In this document: positions 36,222-45,063 of the stretch, in pieces
Numbering within the stretch: the first letter of the stretch is position 1
Layout: each line of letters starts with the position of its first letter
Source of the DNA: Pukyongia sp963768085
Lineage (GTDB): Bacteria > Bacteroidota > Bacteroidia > Flavobacteriales > Flavobacteriaceae
Assembly (NCBI GenBank): GCA_963768085.1
Contig: CAVYGO010000001.1
Coordinates: forward strand, 193,267 to 257,266
DNA length: 64,000 nucleotides
Reading direction: 5' to 3'
The notes under the pieces: generated by a model
What the model saw: only the letters and a program-made list of their open reading frames with translations
What the model was told of the DNA's origin: nothing
Database searches by the model: none
Program-made: the position numbers and the translations under genes

Positions 36222-36707
36222 TTACAGAGTTTTTAGCATATGGGTCTGGCAGGCATAGTGGCCCGTATCTCCCAATGGACCGTCGAGATATTCAAATCCG
36301 CTACGCTCGTATAATTTCTGTGCGGCGATCATATAGGGCATGGTCTCGAGGTACACTTTTTCATATCCGAATTCCGCCGCTTTTTGCAAACAGAGTTCCA
36401 TCATCCTGGCACCAAGCCCTCTGCCTCTGGCTTCGGTTAAAAAGTACATTTTCTGCAATTCACAAATAGGTCCGTTATAATTATCGAGTTGTGCGATTCC
36501 TGAACCTCCTATGATCCTTTCTTCGTGATCGATCACGAAATAAGCTGCTTTTTCTTTCTGATAGGTGCCAAACATATCTTCCAGTGCAACATCGGCATAG
36601 GCACTTCCAATTTTCGGTACACCGAAATCTTCCAATATGGAGCGAATAAGATAACCCAACTGTGCATTATCTTTTTTCTCTACGGGGCGGATAACCGGCA
36701 TTTCCAT
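36222..36707 (-). CDS. GNAT family N-acetyltransferase
   Basis: 161 residues, one GNAT domain. Acetyl-CoA binding motif A is ARGRGLGARMMELCL, and the C-terminal YLETMPYMIAAQKLYERSGFEY is the usual strand-helix closing part. Substrate unknown. Two close ATGs (36707 and 36701) are possible starts. It lies two bases before prmC and is divergent from ribD, with a short shared intergenic region of about 27 bases. Confidence 0.85.
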   Translation of the reverse strand: MEMPVIRPVEKKDNAQLGYLIRSILEDFGVPKIGSAYADVALEDMFGTYQKEKAAYFVIDHEERIIGGSGIAQLDNYNGPICELQKMYFLTEARGRGLGARMMELCLQKAAEFGYEKVYLETMPYMIAAQKLYERSGFEYLDGPLGDTGHYACQTHMLKTL

Positions 36708-36722
36708 GTGGTAATTTACTTG

Positions 36723-36730
36723 TACTTTTG
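36723..36730 (+). promoter_or_regulatory. -7 box (TACTTTTG) of ribD, leaderless geometry
   Basis: Exact TAnnTTTG match that ends four bases before the GTG at 36735. It helps choose that start. Confidence 0.5.
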
Positions 36731-36734
36731 TGCG

Positions 36735-37781
36735 GTGAAGTTACATGAAAAATTTATGTCGCGTTGCATCGAACTGGCCAAAAAAGGGTTGGGCAGCACC
36801 TACCCAAACCCACTGGTGGGCAGTGTGGTAGTCCACAACGGGAGCATTATCGGAGAGGGTTGGCACTACAAAGCGGGAGAACCTCATGCCGAAGTTAATG
36901 CGATTCGAAATGCCACTAACTCACGACTCCTGTCTGACGCGATAATTTATGTAAGTCTGGAGCCCTGCAGTCATTTTGGTAAGACACCTCCTTGCGTCGA
37001 TCTCATCATTTCCGAAGGAATTAAAAAAGTTGTGATAGGAAGTACCGATCCCAACCCCAAAGTAAGCGGGCGTGGAATAGCGAAGTTAAAAAAAGCCGGT
37101 TGTGATGTTATTACAGGAGTTCTTGAGGACGAGTGCATTGCTTTGAACAAACGATTTTTTACTTTTCAGAATAAAAGAAGACCCTACATCATTTTGAAAT
37201 GGGCTCAATCTGAAGATGGCCTCCTCGCCCCTGCCCATAGAGATGAAAAGAAAGCACCGGTATGGATCACGAATGAGTTTTCAAGACAATTTGTTCACAA
37301 GATGCGAACCGAGGAAGCTGCCATACTCGTGGGCACCAATACAGTTATCGATGATAATCCCAGCCTTATGGCAAGGTTCTGGGAAGGTACTTCACCCCAC
37401 CGAATAATCCTGGATAGAACCCATAGGATTCCTGAGAATGCCGCAGTTAAGGATGGCAGTGTTCCAACCATGGTCATCTCGGAAGCAAACGAAAAAGATG
37501 CACGAAATCTGAATTATGAATCTATCGACTTTAGCAGCCCCATTGCCAAACAAATTTGCGATCTTTTATATAAGTACGAATTACAAAGTCTGATCGTGGA
37601 AGGTGGATCTCGAACGCTTCGAACATTCATTGAAGAAAATCTTTGGGATGAAGCTTATATTTTTCAAGGACCCGTGAAATTTAACCAGGGCGTAAAGGCA
37701 CCGGAGCTATCCGGAACGCTCATTTCCGAAAAGACAATAAAAGAAGATCTTGTAAAACAATATAAAAATCCGCACTCTTGA
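36735..37781 (+). CDS. ribD: Bifunctional riboflavin deaminase/reductase RibD
   Basis: 348 residues from a GTG at 36735 (KLHEKFMSRCIELA); the next ATG at 36756 would trim the first helix, and reading further upstream overlaps the divergent GNAT gene. The deaminase domain has the zinc site H51-A-E53, C78 and C87 in EPCSHFGKTPPC. The C-terminal reductase domain starts near residue 150. It converts the GTP-derived pyrimidine to the ribitylamino form in riboflavin synthesis. It overlaps the next gene by four bases. Other rib genes are not nearby. Confidence 0.92.
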   Translation: MKLHEKFMSRCIELAKKGLGSTYPNPLVGSVVVHNGSIIGEGWHYKAGEPHAEVNAIRNATNSRLLSDAIIYVSLEPCSHFGKTPPCVDLIISEGIKKVVIGSTDPNPKVSGRGIAKLKKAGCDVITGVLEDECIALNKRFFTFQNKRRPYIILKWAQSEDGLLAPAHRDEKKAPVWITNEFSRQFVHKMRTEEAAILVGTNTVIDDNPSLMARFWEGTSPHRIILDRTHRIPENAAVKDGSVPTMVISEANEKDARNLNYESIDFSSPIAKQICDLLYKYELQSLIVEGGSRTLRTFIEENLWDEAYIFQGPVKFNQGVKAPELSGTLISEKTIKEDLVKQYKNPHS

Positions 37782-38650
37782 TATACCTGCTGTTAAGTGT
37801 TCTGTCGTCTACGGTAATCTTTGTGACCTTCAAATTATTCGATCGCTTCAAAGTGAATACGCCGCACGCGATTGTGGTAAATTACATCGTTGCCTGCCTG
37901 TGTGGGATCCTTGCCTATGATGGGGTAGTGTCTGCGGGTGAAATTCTCGACAAGGATTGGTTCCTTTATACAACAGCACTGGGAATTCTATTCATAATAA
38001 TTTTCAATCTCATGGCCATCACTACACAAAGAAACGGACTTTCGGTAGTCTCCGTAGCGACCAAGATGAGCCTGGTGATCCCTATCATTTTCGGACTCCT
38101 ATATTATAAGGAGAGCCTGGGGATATTTAAATTTATTGGAATCGTGCTGGCATTAGTGGCTGTTTATCTGGCTTCCGTAAAGTCTAAATCCGGATTGAGG
38201 ATCAACCGAAGTAATTTGATGTATCCCTTCCTCGTATTTATGGGAAGTGGGATTATAGACAGCAGCCTAAAATACCTGGAAGACACTCACGTGGCTAAGG
38301 ATGATATAGCTATTTTTTCATCTATGATCTTTGCCGCTGCAGCTGTTGTAGGATTACTCTTGCTCCTCGGTCAAATGATAAAAGGAACCTTCAGATTCAG
38401 TATAAAGAATGTGATAGGTGGTATCTTCTTAGGCATCCCAAATTATTTTTCGGTTTACTTCCTGGTAAAGGCATTACGCAGTGATATTCTGGAAAGCTCC
38501 GGAATATTTACTGTGAATAATGTGGCGGTGGTAATGACCTCTACCCTGGTGGGCATCTTGCTCTTTCATGAAAAATTATTACCAAAGAACTGGGTGGGAA
38601 TTGGCTTGGCCATCATCAGTATTTTTCTGGTTACTATTAATAATTGGTAA
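37778..38650 (+). CDS. EamA/DMT family transporter
   Basis: 290 residues with about ten hydrophobic helices in two EamA halves (first half about 1-140, second about 150-290). It starts with a TTG that overlaps the ribD stop by four bases and ends at a TAATG junction with the yigZ-like gene, so all three are translationally coupled. Drug/metabolite transporters export or import small metabolites; the substrate is unknown. Linkage to ribD raises the idea of flavin or precursor transport, but that is inference only. Confidence 0.85.
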   Translation: MIYLLLSVLSSTVIFVTFKLFDRFKVNTPHAIVVNYIVACLCGILAYDGVVSAGEILDKDWFLYTTALGILFIIIFNLMAITTQRNGLSVVSVATKMSLVIPIIFGLLYYKESLGIFKFIGIVLALVAVYLASVKSKSGLRINRSNLMYPFLVFMGSGIIDSSLKYLEDTHVAKDDIAIFSSMIFAAAAVVGLLLLLGQMIKGTFRFSIKNVIGGIFLGIPNYFSVYFLVKALRSDILESSGIFTVNNVAVVMTSTLVGILLFHEKLLPKNWVGIGLAIISIFLVTINNW

Positions 38651-39261
38651 TGGCTTCAGAAAAAGATACGTACAAAACCATCGCAGCACCTATAGGGGAA
38701 ACCTTATTCAAGGAAAAAGGGAGTAAATTCTATGGGTTTGCCTTCCCGGTTACTTCTGAAGAAGAGATTAAGCATCATTTGGAAAAACTGAAAAAAGAAC
38801 ATTACAATGCCAGACACTGGTGTTACGCCTGGCAGTTGGGTAAGGCCTATGAACGGTACCGGGTTAATGATGACGGGGAACCGTCTAATAGTGCCGGAGC
38901 CCCAATACACGGGCAGATCCAGGCATTTGACCTTACCAATGTCCTGGTTGTTGTTATACGATATTTCGGAGGAACCAAATTGGGTGTAGGTGGCTTGATC
39001 CAAGCCTATAAGACGAGTGCAAAGCTGGCCCTAGGTGCTTCAAGGATTGTAACACGGACCATTGATGAAAATTTTATGGTCCAATGTACCTACTCAGAAA
39101 TAAATACGGTAATGCGCATCATAAAGAATGAGCAGCTGAAAATCGTCGGTCAAATTATGGAAATAGACTGCAAGATTGAAATTTCTGTTCGAAAAAAAGA
39201 CTCGGATCGCATCTTTAACACCTTCCAGAATCTTCAAAATATTCAGATTAAAAGGAGATAG
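38650..39261 (+). CDS. YigZ/IMPACT family protein
   Basis: 203 residues from the ATG at 38650, which shares a base with the transporter stop (TAATG); an ATG six bases earlier is less likely. Conserved UPF0029 elements include KGSKFYGFAFPV, NARHWCYAWQLG, DDGEPSNSAGAPI and RYFGGTKLGVGGL. The C-terminal DUF1949-like part follows. Relatives bind ribosomes or nucleic acid in yeast and mammals; the bacterial role is unsettled. Confidence 0.9.
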   Translation: MASEKDTYKTIAAPIGETLFKEKGSKFYGFAFPVTSEEEIKHHLEKLKKEHYNARHWCYAWQLGKAYERYRVNDDGEPSNSAGAPIHGQIQAFDLTNVLVVVIRYFGGTKLGVGGLIQAYKTSAKLALGASRIVTRTIDENFMVQCTYSEINTVMRIIKNEQLKIVGQIMEIDCKIEISVRKKDSDRIFNTFQNLQNIQIKRR

Positions 39262-39633
39262 TTATTCCTGAAGCTTTTTTATGAGATAATCGGGCGCGCT
39301 TTTCAACTTATTTGTGTGCATGTCAACGAAAACCAAAGTCGTTGAGGCGGTCACCAAAAGCTCACCATCGGCATTATGAATTTCATAATCAAACTCAATT
39401 CGAACTGTAGGAAGTTTCTTTAAGGTGGTGGTAACGAAAATTTCGTCATCATAATGTGCCGGAAGCTTGTAATCTATAACGAATTTAATAACAGGGAATT
39501 GCACGTTATTTTCTTCCATCCATTTATAGGAAAAGCCCAGTTCTCGTAGCCATTCGGTTCTTCCTTGTTCGAGATACTGAGCATAATTTCCATAGTAAAC
39601 AATACCCATTTGATCGGTTTCTCCATAACGCAC
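39262..39633 (-). CDS. Acyl-CoA thioesterase (hotdog fold), probable N-terminal frameshift
   Basis: 123 residues as an open frame from a GTG at 39633. Hotdog-fold 4-hydroxybenzoyl-CoA/YbgC type: the helix signature is RYGETDQMGIVYYGNYAQYLEQG, with the catalytic Asp in ETDQMG. It hydrolyses acyl-CoA thioesters; YbgC members often work near the Tol-Pal system. The normal N-terminal strand is missing from this frame. If one of eight A's (plus-strand T run 39651-39658) is dropped, a GTG at 39661 reads KKILLNIRVRYGETD, a full-length start. It converges with the YigZ gene with no gap. Confidence 0.85.
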   Translation of the reverse strand: MRYGETDQMGIVYYGNYAQYLEQGRTEWLRELGFSYKWMEENNVQFPVIKFVIDYKLPAHYDDEIFVTTTLKKLPTVRIEFDYEIHNADGELLVTASTTLVFVDMHTNKLKSAPDYLIKKLQE

Positions 39634-39868
39634 TCTTATATTTAGTAATATTTTTTTTCACAAATAAAGTGTCTAAAAGGGGGATATTTTTTGTAAGTTT
39701 AGCTACGTAAAGGTATGCGAAAAAAAAAGTAAAAATTCAATACCCAATCTATTTTTTTTTTCATTTTTTTGTTCACATATTTGCAATGTTAAGAAAATGT
39801 TAGGGATTACTCTTTTTTCTACATTTTTTTACGACTAGATTAACAAACTAAAACTTCAGCAAGTAATT

Positions 39869-41297
39869 ATGAGTAAAACTGCGGAAACGGTTTGGAACAA
39901 TTGTTTGTCCTTTATTGAAGATAATATTACTTCACAAGCATACAAAACATGGTTCGAACCTATCAAGGCAGTTAAGCTTACAGACAATGCCCTTAGTATT
40001 CAGGTTCCCAGTAAGTTCTTTTACGAATGGCTTGAAGAACATTACGTAAAATTATTGAAGGTTGCTCTAACCAAGGAATTAGGGAGTACCGCAAAATTGG
40101 TGTACATCATTAAGATGGAAAATACCTACGGTAACAAACAACCTTTCACAGAAAGGATACCAAGTACCAATAGAAGTCAGGTGCAATCGCAGGAAGTAGA
40201 TGTACCGTTGAAGAACAAAAGTCCAGAACTTAAAGAATCCGTTTGTGATTCCTGGAATACGTAATGTAAAAATCGAATCCCAGTTGAATCCGAGATATAA
40301 TTTTGATAATTTCCTGGAAGGTGAGTCCAACCGTTTAGCACGTTCCGCCGGTATGGCCGTTGCTAACAAACCAGGAGGAACATCTTTTAATCCATTATTG
40401 ATCTTTGGTGGAGTAGGTTTAGGAAAAACGCATCTGGCTCATGCCATTGGCGTGGAAATCAAGGATAAATATCCGGAGAAGACCGTTCTGTATATCTCTG
40501 CAGAAAAGTTTACTCAACAATATATAGAGTCGGTTAAAAAGAATAACAGAAATGACTTTATTCATTTCTACCAGATCATCGATGTACTGATCGTAGATGA
40601 TATCCAATTACTTTCCGGAAAAGCCGGAACACAAGATGTTTTCTTCCATATTTTCAATCACCTGCATCAAAACGGAAAACAGGTTATCCTAACCAGCGAT
40701 AAGGCTCCGGTAGATATGATAGATATCGAGCAGCGGCTCCTTTCCCGATTTAAGTGGGGACTTTCTGCAGAATTAAATCATCCGGATTACGACACACGTG
40801 TTGCGATTATTAAAAATAAACTGTACCGGGATGGTGTGGAAATGCCGCAAGATATCGTAGAATTTCTGGCAAACAATATTAAAACCAACATTCGCGAACT
40901 GGAAGGCGCAATAATATCGCTTATCGCTCATTCTTCATTTAATAAGCGGGAAATCACTATCGACCTGGCGAAGAAGATTGTCGACAATTATGTGAAACAT
41001 ACTAAGCGTGAAGTTTCAATTGATTACATACAGAAAGTTGTAAGTGAATACTTCCAGATGGATGTAGACACTTTGCAATCGAAAACTCGCAAACGGCATA
41101 TCGTACAGGCAAGACAGCTAGCTATGTTCTTTGCGAAGAAATTTACCAAAGCTTCATTGGCTTCCATTGGTTCTCAGATCGGACAGCGCGATCACGCTAC
41201 AGTTTTACATGCTTGTAAGACGGTAGATAATTTATCTAGTACGGATAAGCAGTTTCGAAAGTATGTTGAAGACCTTAATAAAAAATTAACCTTATAA
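39869..41297 (+). CDS. dnaA: Chromosomal replication initiator DnaA (one apparent 1-bp insertion)
   Basis: Domain I (SKTAETVWNNCLSFIED, ITSQAYKTWFEPIKA) is in the first frame, 39869-40264. The AAA+ domain continues in the next frame: Walker A GGVGLGKTH, Walker B VLIVDDIQLL, and the C-terminal DNA-binding signature GQRDHATVLHA. Between them, CTTAAAGAATCC at about 40229-40240 carries one A too many; with one fewer the sequence reads LKNPFVIPGIRNVK, normal for the family, and the whole is 475 residues. DnaA opens the replication origin and is essential, so a real knockout is unlikely. The upstream 235 bases are A/T-rich with no clear TTATCCACA boxes. A terminator follows. Confidence 0.92.
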
Positions 41298-41302
41298 TCT
41301 TC

Positions 41303-41325
41303 ATCCCGCCCTTGCGGGATTTTTT
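41303..41325 (+). terminator. Terminator of dnaA
   Basis: 7-bp stem ATCCCGC / GCGGGAT, loop CCTT, then a T-run. It lies six bases after the stop and overlaps the leader of the next gene. Confidence 0.88.
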
Positions 41326-41332
41326 ATTCAGA

Positions 41333-41785
41333 ATGAAAACAAAGGTGTTAATGGTATGTTTAGGCAATATTTGCCGCTCTCCTTTGGCAGAAGGAATATT
41401 GAGATCGAAAGTAGATACCACAAAGATAACCGTGGATTCAGCAGGTACGGGTGGCTGGCACGTCGGTGAACAGCCAGATCCAAGGAGTATTGAGGTGGCC
41501 AGAAAGAACGGCCTTGATATTACTTACCAACGTGGGAAAAAATTTTCTACCTACGATTTTGAAACCTATGATTATATCTTCGTCATGGACAATTCGAACT
41601 TTCAGGACGTCGTCAAAATGGCGAAGGACGACAGTGAGAAATCCAAGGTACAGCTCATCCTGGATGAGATCTTTCCTAATGAAAATGTGGATGTCCCCGA
41701 CCCGTATTACGGCGGAACTTTCGGCTTCGAAAACGTTTTTAATATGCTCGAAGAGGCATGTGAAAAAATCGCTGCACGTCTTTAA
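41333..41785 (+). CDS. Low molecular weight protein-tyrosine phosphatase
   Basis: 150 residues from the ATG at 41333; the longer in-frame reading would begin inside the dnaA terminator. The P-loop C9-LGNICR15-S matches the CX5R(S/T) signature, and the general acid Asp is in VPDPYYGG. It dephosphorylates phosphotyrosine proteins, often a tyrosine kinase of polysaccharide export, but no such kinase is adjacent here. Flavobacterial dnaA is often followed by this gene, from memory. Confidence 0.92.
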   Translation: MKTKVLMVCLGNICRSPLAEGILRSKVDTTKITVDSAGTGGWHVGEQPDPRSIEVARKNGLDITYQRGKKFSTYDFETYDYIFVMDNSNFQDVVKMAKDDSEKSKVQLILDEIFPNENVDVPDPYYGGTFGFENVFNMLEEACEKIAARL

Positions 41786-41839
41786 CTTTTTTATTCTTAG
41801 GTATTTCGTTACTTTAGTAGTACATCTAAAAAACTAACT

Positions 41840-43240
41840 ATGAAAACTATTATCCCCTATCTGCTATGCCTGCTAATTTTTGGTTCGGCTACTTCTCAAA
41901 TAATCGAAGTTGAACAATTCAACACCGGCTCCTCTTTTAATCAGCCAGTGGATCTACAAAATGCTGGTGACGACAGGTTATTTGTTGTTGAAAAAGCCGG
42001 GATTATCAAGATCTTAAATTCAGACGGAAGTATTAATGCAGGACCGTTCCTCGACATAAACAGCATTGTAATTAATCCTTCAGGTATAAATGATGAGCGT
42101 GGTCTCCTTGGCCTGGCTTTTCATCCCGATTATGCTACCAATGGTTTTTTCTATGTTAACTATATCACCAATGGTGGTAACACCCAGGTTTCCAGGTTTT
42201 CGGTAGATCCGGGAGATCCGGACATCGCACTTCCGGGTTCTGAATTTCCAATTATCGACTATATTCAGCCATTCCAAAATCATAATGGGGGAAGTCTTGC
42301 CTTTGGCCCTGATGGCTTCCTTTATATTGCTTCCGGAGATGGCGGAAGCGGCGGTGACCCGGGAAACAGAGCTCAGAATACCACCTTACTTTTGGGAAAA
42401 CTGCTGCGAATAGATGTTGACAATCCCGGAGGTGGTAATAATTATGGAATACCCGGAGATAATCCATTTGCCGGAAGTGTTATCGATGCCGAGGAAATTT
42501 GGGCCTATGGTCTTCGCAATCCATGGAAATTCTCCTTCGACAGCATGACGGACGATCTTTGGATTGGTGATGTAGGACAAGGAGATGTGGAAGAAATAAA
42601 CAAACAACTTTCAACTGCCTCAGGTCTTAACTACGGTTGGAGATGTTATGAAGGGTCCGTACCTTTTAATACAACAGGTTGCCCGCCAGTGGGAACCCTT
42701 ACTTTTCCTGAAGCAGAATATTCTTCCAGTTCAGGAAGTGGTAATTGCTCTGTTACGGGTGGATATGTATACAGAGGTAGTATGTGGCCGGGATTACAAG
42801 GTCTTTACTTCGCAGCTGACGTTTGCAGTGGCAGGTTATTCACGGTAGATCCGGCAGGTACTCTTACAGACCGTGGTGGGTTTGGTGGATCCTGGGTTTC
42901 CTTCGGAGAGAATAACGATAATGAACTTTTTGTTGTAGATATTTCGGGAAATATCTTTCGCATTATCGATGAAACTATAGCAGGCACTAACGACTTTGCT
43001 GCGACAGGATTCAGTATTACACCCAATCCTGCTACTGAGATGGTTTCTCTTAATTTCGAATACGGTGCTATTCAATCGCTGCGAATTACGAACCTCGCGG
43101 GTTCTGTGATTTTTACCGAAGAGAATATTGACAACCAACATTATGAACTAAATATCTCGCGACTTCAGAGTGGCTTGTACCTGGTTTCTATTCAAACCGA
43201 TTCAGGAACCCAACTGGTTGAAAAACTGGTGATCCGATAA
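41840..43240 (+). CDS. PQQ-type glucose/sorbosone dehydrogenase domain protein with T9SS tail
   Basis: 466 residues. Signal peptide (MKTIIPYLLCLLIFGSATS). Residues about 25-370 form the six-bladed propeller of the soluble glucose/sorbosone dehydrogenase family, with DERGLLGLAFHPDY, HNGGSLAFGPDG, YIASGDGGSGGDPGNRAQ and YGLRNPWKFSFD. The final 75 residues are a T9SS sorting domain (ITPNPATEMVSLNFE..QLVEKLVIR). Members oxidise aldoses with pyrroloquinoline quinone; binding of PQQ here is not proven, as many family members lack it. It should be exported across the outer membrane. Confidence 0.88.
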   Translation: MKTIIPYLLCLLIFGSATSQIIEVEQFNTGSSFNQPVDLQNAGDDRLFVVEKAGIIKILNSDGSINAGPFLDINSIVINPSGINDERGLLGLAFHPDYATNGFFYVNYITNGGNTQVSRFSVDPGDPDIALPGSEFPIIDYIQPFQNHNGGSLAFGPDGFLYIASGDGGSGGDPGNRAQNTTLLLGKLLRIDVDNPGGGNNYGIPGDNPFAGSVIDAEEIWAYGLRNPWKFSFDSMTDDLWIGDVGQGDVEEINKQLSTASGLNYGWRCYEGSVPFNTTGCPPVGTLTFPEAEYSSSSGSGNCSVTGGYVYRGSMWPGLQGLYFAADVCSGRLFTVDPAGTLTDRGGFGGSWVSFGENNDNELFVVDISGNIFRIIDETIAGTNDFAATGFSITPNPATEMVSLNFEYGAIQSLRITNLAGSVIFTEENIDNQHYELNISRLQSGLYLVSIQTDSGTQLVEKLVIR

Positions 43241-43242
43241 GT

Positions 43243-43956
43243 ATGGTTTCTGAAAAAGGAAATCTTTATCTAATTCCCTGTCCCCTGGGAGAGACACCTC
43301 CTCTTGAGGTTTTACCTTTATTGGTTAAAAAAGCCGTGGAGGAAATCGATTATTATATTGTGGAACAAGAAAAGAGTGCCCGTCGCTTTATAAAAACTAT
43401 TGTCCCACGAAAGTCACAGCCCGATCTGCAATTCAGACTTATTAATAAGTATACAGATGAATCTGAAATTCCTGAAATGCTGGCACCTTGTCATCAGGGG
43501 CTGGATGTTGGTGTGATTAGTGATGCAGGATGTCCGGGAATTGCCGATCCGGGCGCTGCGGTGGTAGAAGAAGCGCATAGGCAGGGTATAAAGGTAGTTC
43601 CCCTGGTGGGTCCTTCCAGTATTTTATTGGCGATGATGGCAAGTGGATTTAATGGTCAGAATTTTGCATTCAATGGATATCTACCCATCGATAAGCGTGA
43701 ACGAAGAAAAGAAATTAAGCGACTGGAGCGACTTTCGGAGGAGTTCAACCAGTCTCAACTTTTTATTGAAACTCCGTATCGCAGCGATCAATTGCTAGAG
43801 AGCCTTATAAGTACGGTACAGCACCAGACCAGAATATGTGTTGCCTGCGACATCACTTTGCCCACCGAATTCATCCTTACGCTAACAGCGGAAGAATGGA
43901 AATATAAAAAGGTGGACCTAAATAAAAGGCCCACCTTGTTCATCATCCAAAAATAA
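43243..43956 (+). CDS. RsmI-like SAM-dependent methyltransferase
   Basis: 237 residues of the tetrapyrrole-methylase fold. GNLYLIPCPLGE at residues 6-17 and VISDAGCPGIADPGA in the middle are hallmarks of the 16S rRNA methyltransferase I family (COG0313). Bacteroidota often encode a second, shorter RsmI paralogue such as this, so 2'-O-methylation of C1402 is not assured. It begins two bases after the sugar dehydrogenase stop and converges on the muramidase-like gene. Confidence 0.87.
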   Translation: MVSEKGNLYLIPCPLGETPPLEVLPLLVKKAVEEIDYYIVEQEKSARRFIKTIVPRKSQPDLQFRLINKYTDESEIPEMLAPCHQGLDVGVISDAGCPGIADPGAAVVEEAHRQGIKVVPLVGPSSILLAMMASGFNGQNFAFNGYLPIDKRERRKEIKRLERLSEEFNQSQLFIETPYRSDQLLESLISTVQHQTRICVACDITLPTEFILTLTAEEWKYKKVDLNKRPTLFIIQK

Positions 43957-43961
43957 CTTAC

Positions 43962-44609
43962 TTATAAAACTTTAGCTTGCTTGTCGGCTTCTACCCAGGA
44001 GGTATCGTAGCCTGAAAATTTCTTTAAATAATAACGAATTGATGTTCCGAAGGCATCACTAAACCCGATCTCTCCGCCACTGCGAAGATATTTTTTAACG
44101 TTACCGGCTCCAGCAAGGTGAGCTGCAGCAAGAATTCCTGATTCTGTTACCTTCACACCATCGATATAACGCCCCACATAACGGTCGATATCTCTTCGCA
44201 GAATCCATTTGTTTCGCGAGGTATATGCGGTAAAGGCCTGTTCCTGAAGTTTGGTGTCGTTCAGGAAACGATCCGGATTATAGATCCCGATCATGTTTAG
44301 AGTTCCTTTTCCAAACTGGTACTTACCCATATACCCGTATTCATTGATGATTTTGTAATTATTACGAGACTCTTTGAATCCGAGAGCCTCTTTAAAACCA
44401 ACATATGTTTTACCAAGGAATAGTTTATGATTTAACTCAATTTCCTTGTTGTCGAAATTTGCCTCCGCCTTGGTAGGAACTGTAAAGAACAGCTCCAGAC
44501 CATCGGTATTGAAATATGAAACCTTTTTCTTGTTCTTAAAAGAAAACATGGTCAATACTCCAACGGCAACGGTTACTAATAAACTAATTCGCAATAACTT
44601 ACGTCTCAT
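43962..44609 (-). CDS. Exported lysozyme-like (peptidoglycan-active) protein
   Basis: 215 residues. The basic N-terminus and hydrophobic helix (RRKLLRISLLVTVAVGVLTMFSF) make a signal anchor or signal peptide. The body has FKESRNNYKIINEYGYMGKYQFG, in which the Glu in KESRN is well placed as the catalytic acid of a lysozyme-like transglycosylase, and ILAAAHLAGAGNVKKYL, the usual second motif. It probably cleaves glycan strands in the periplasm. It lies near mltG but with a 454-base gap and its own -7 box. Confidence 0.75.
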   Translation of the reverse strand: MRRKLLRISLLVTVAVGVLTMFSFKNKKKVSYFNTDGLELFFTVPTKAEANFDNKEIELNHKLFLGKTYVGFKEALGFKESRNNYKIINEYGYMGKYQFGKGTLNMIGIYNPDRFLNDTKLQEQAFTAYTSRNKWILRRDIDRYVGRYIDGVKVTESGILAAAHLAGAGNVKKYLRSGGEIGFSDAFGTSIRYYLKKFSGYDTSWVEADKQAKVL

Positions 44610-45063
44610 TTTTTATACCATTCGATACGTAATTTCTTACATATCTAATTTCAGTGTGCAAATATACGACCGAAACCAAGATTTTTATATGACGGATGTT
44701 AATGTTTGTTAAGGTTATTTTTTGTGGGAATATTCAACTAGACAGCGTTTTTTAATATTAATCGTAAAATTAGCATGGAAAAGACTGGGAAACTGATAAT
44801 TCGTTCAAAAACAATGAACTATCTTATGAACAACGTAAATGTGTTAAAGTTAAATTTTAACGAATTTTTTGGTCAAATTTTGGTTTTCTGAAGAAATTTG
44901 AACGGAAATTAAACCCGAAATCGAGATAAACATCAATTCTTAAACAATTAGCACTAAAAATCATAACAATCTGTAATTCAGTATTATAAATAAAAATTCC
45001 GGACAATATCATTCACTACTCGTTCCCTGGAGAATTTTATAAACGCGTGTTCAGGGATAAAAT
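44610..45063. other. 454-base intergenic region
   Basis: A/T-rich, no ORF or clear hairpin that I would support. Its only recognisable signal is the -7 box for the 44609 gene. It also holds the 3' flank of mltG, where I see no strong terminator. Confidence 0.5.
44659..44666 (-). promoter_or_regulatory. -7 box (TATATTTG) of the lysozyme-like gene
   Basis: Plus-strand CAAATATA, about 50 bases before the ATG at 44609. No consensus -33 element. Confidence 0.4.

Noticed and set aside
40225..40265. Programmed ribosomal frameshift in dnaA
   Set aside because: No convincing slippery heptamer or pseudoknot, and several other genes in the window show similar isolated indels, so error is simpler.
41840..43240. 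True glucose dehydrogenase (Gdh) assignment
   Set aside because: Only the domain family is secure; PQQ-binding residues cannot be verified by eye and many T9SS-exported members have other substrates.
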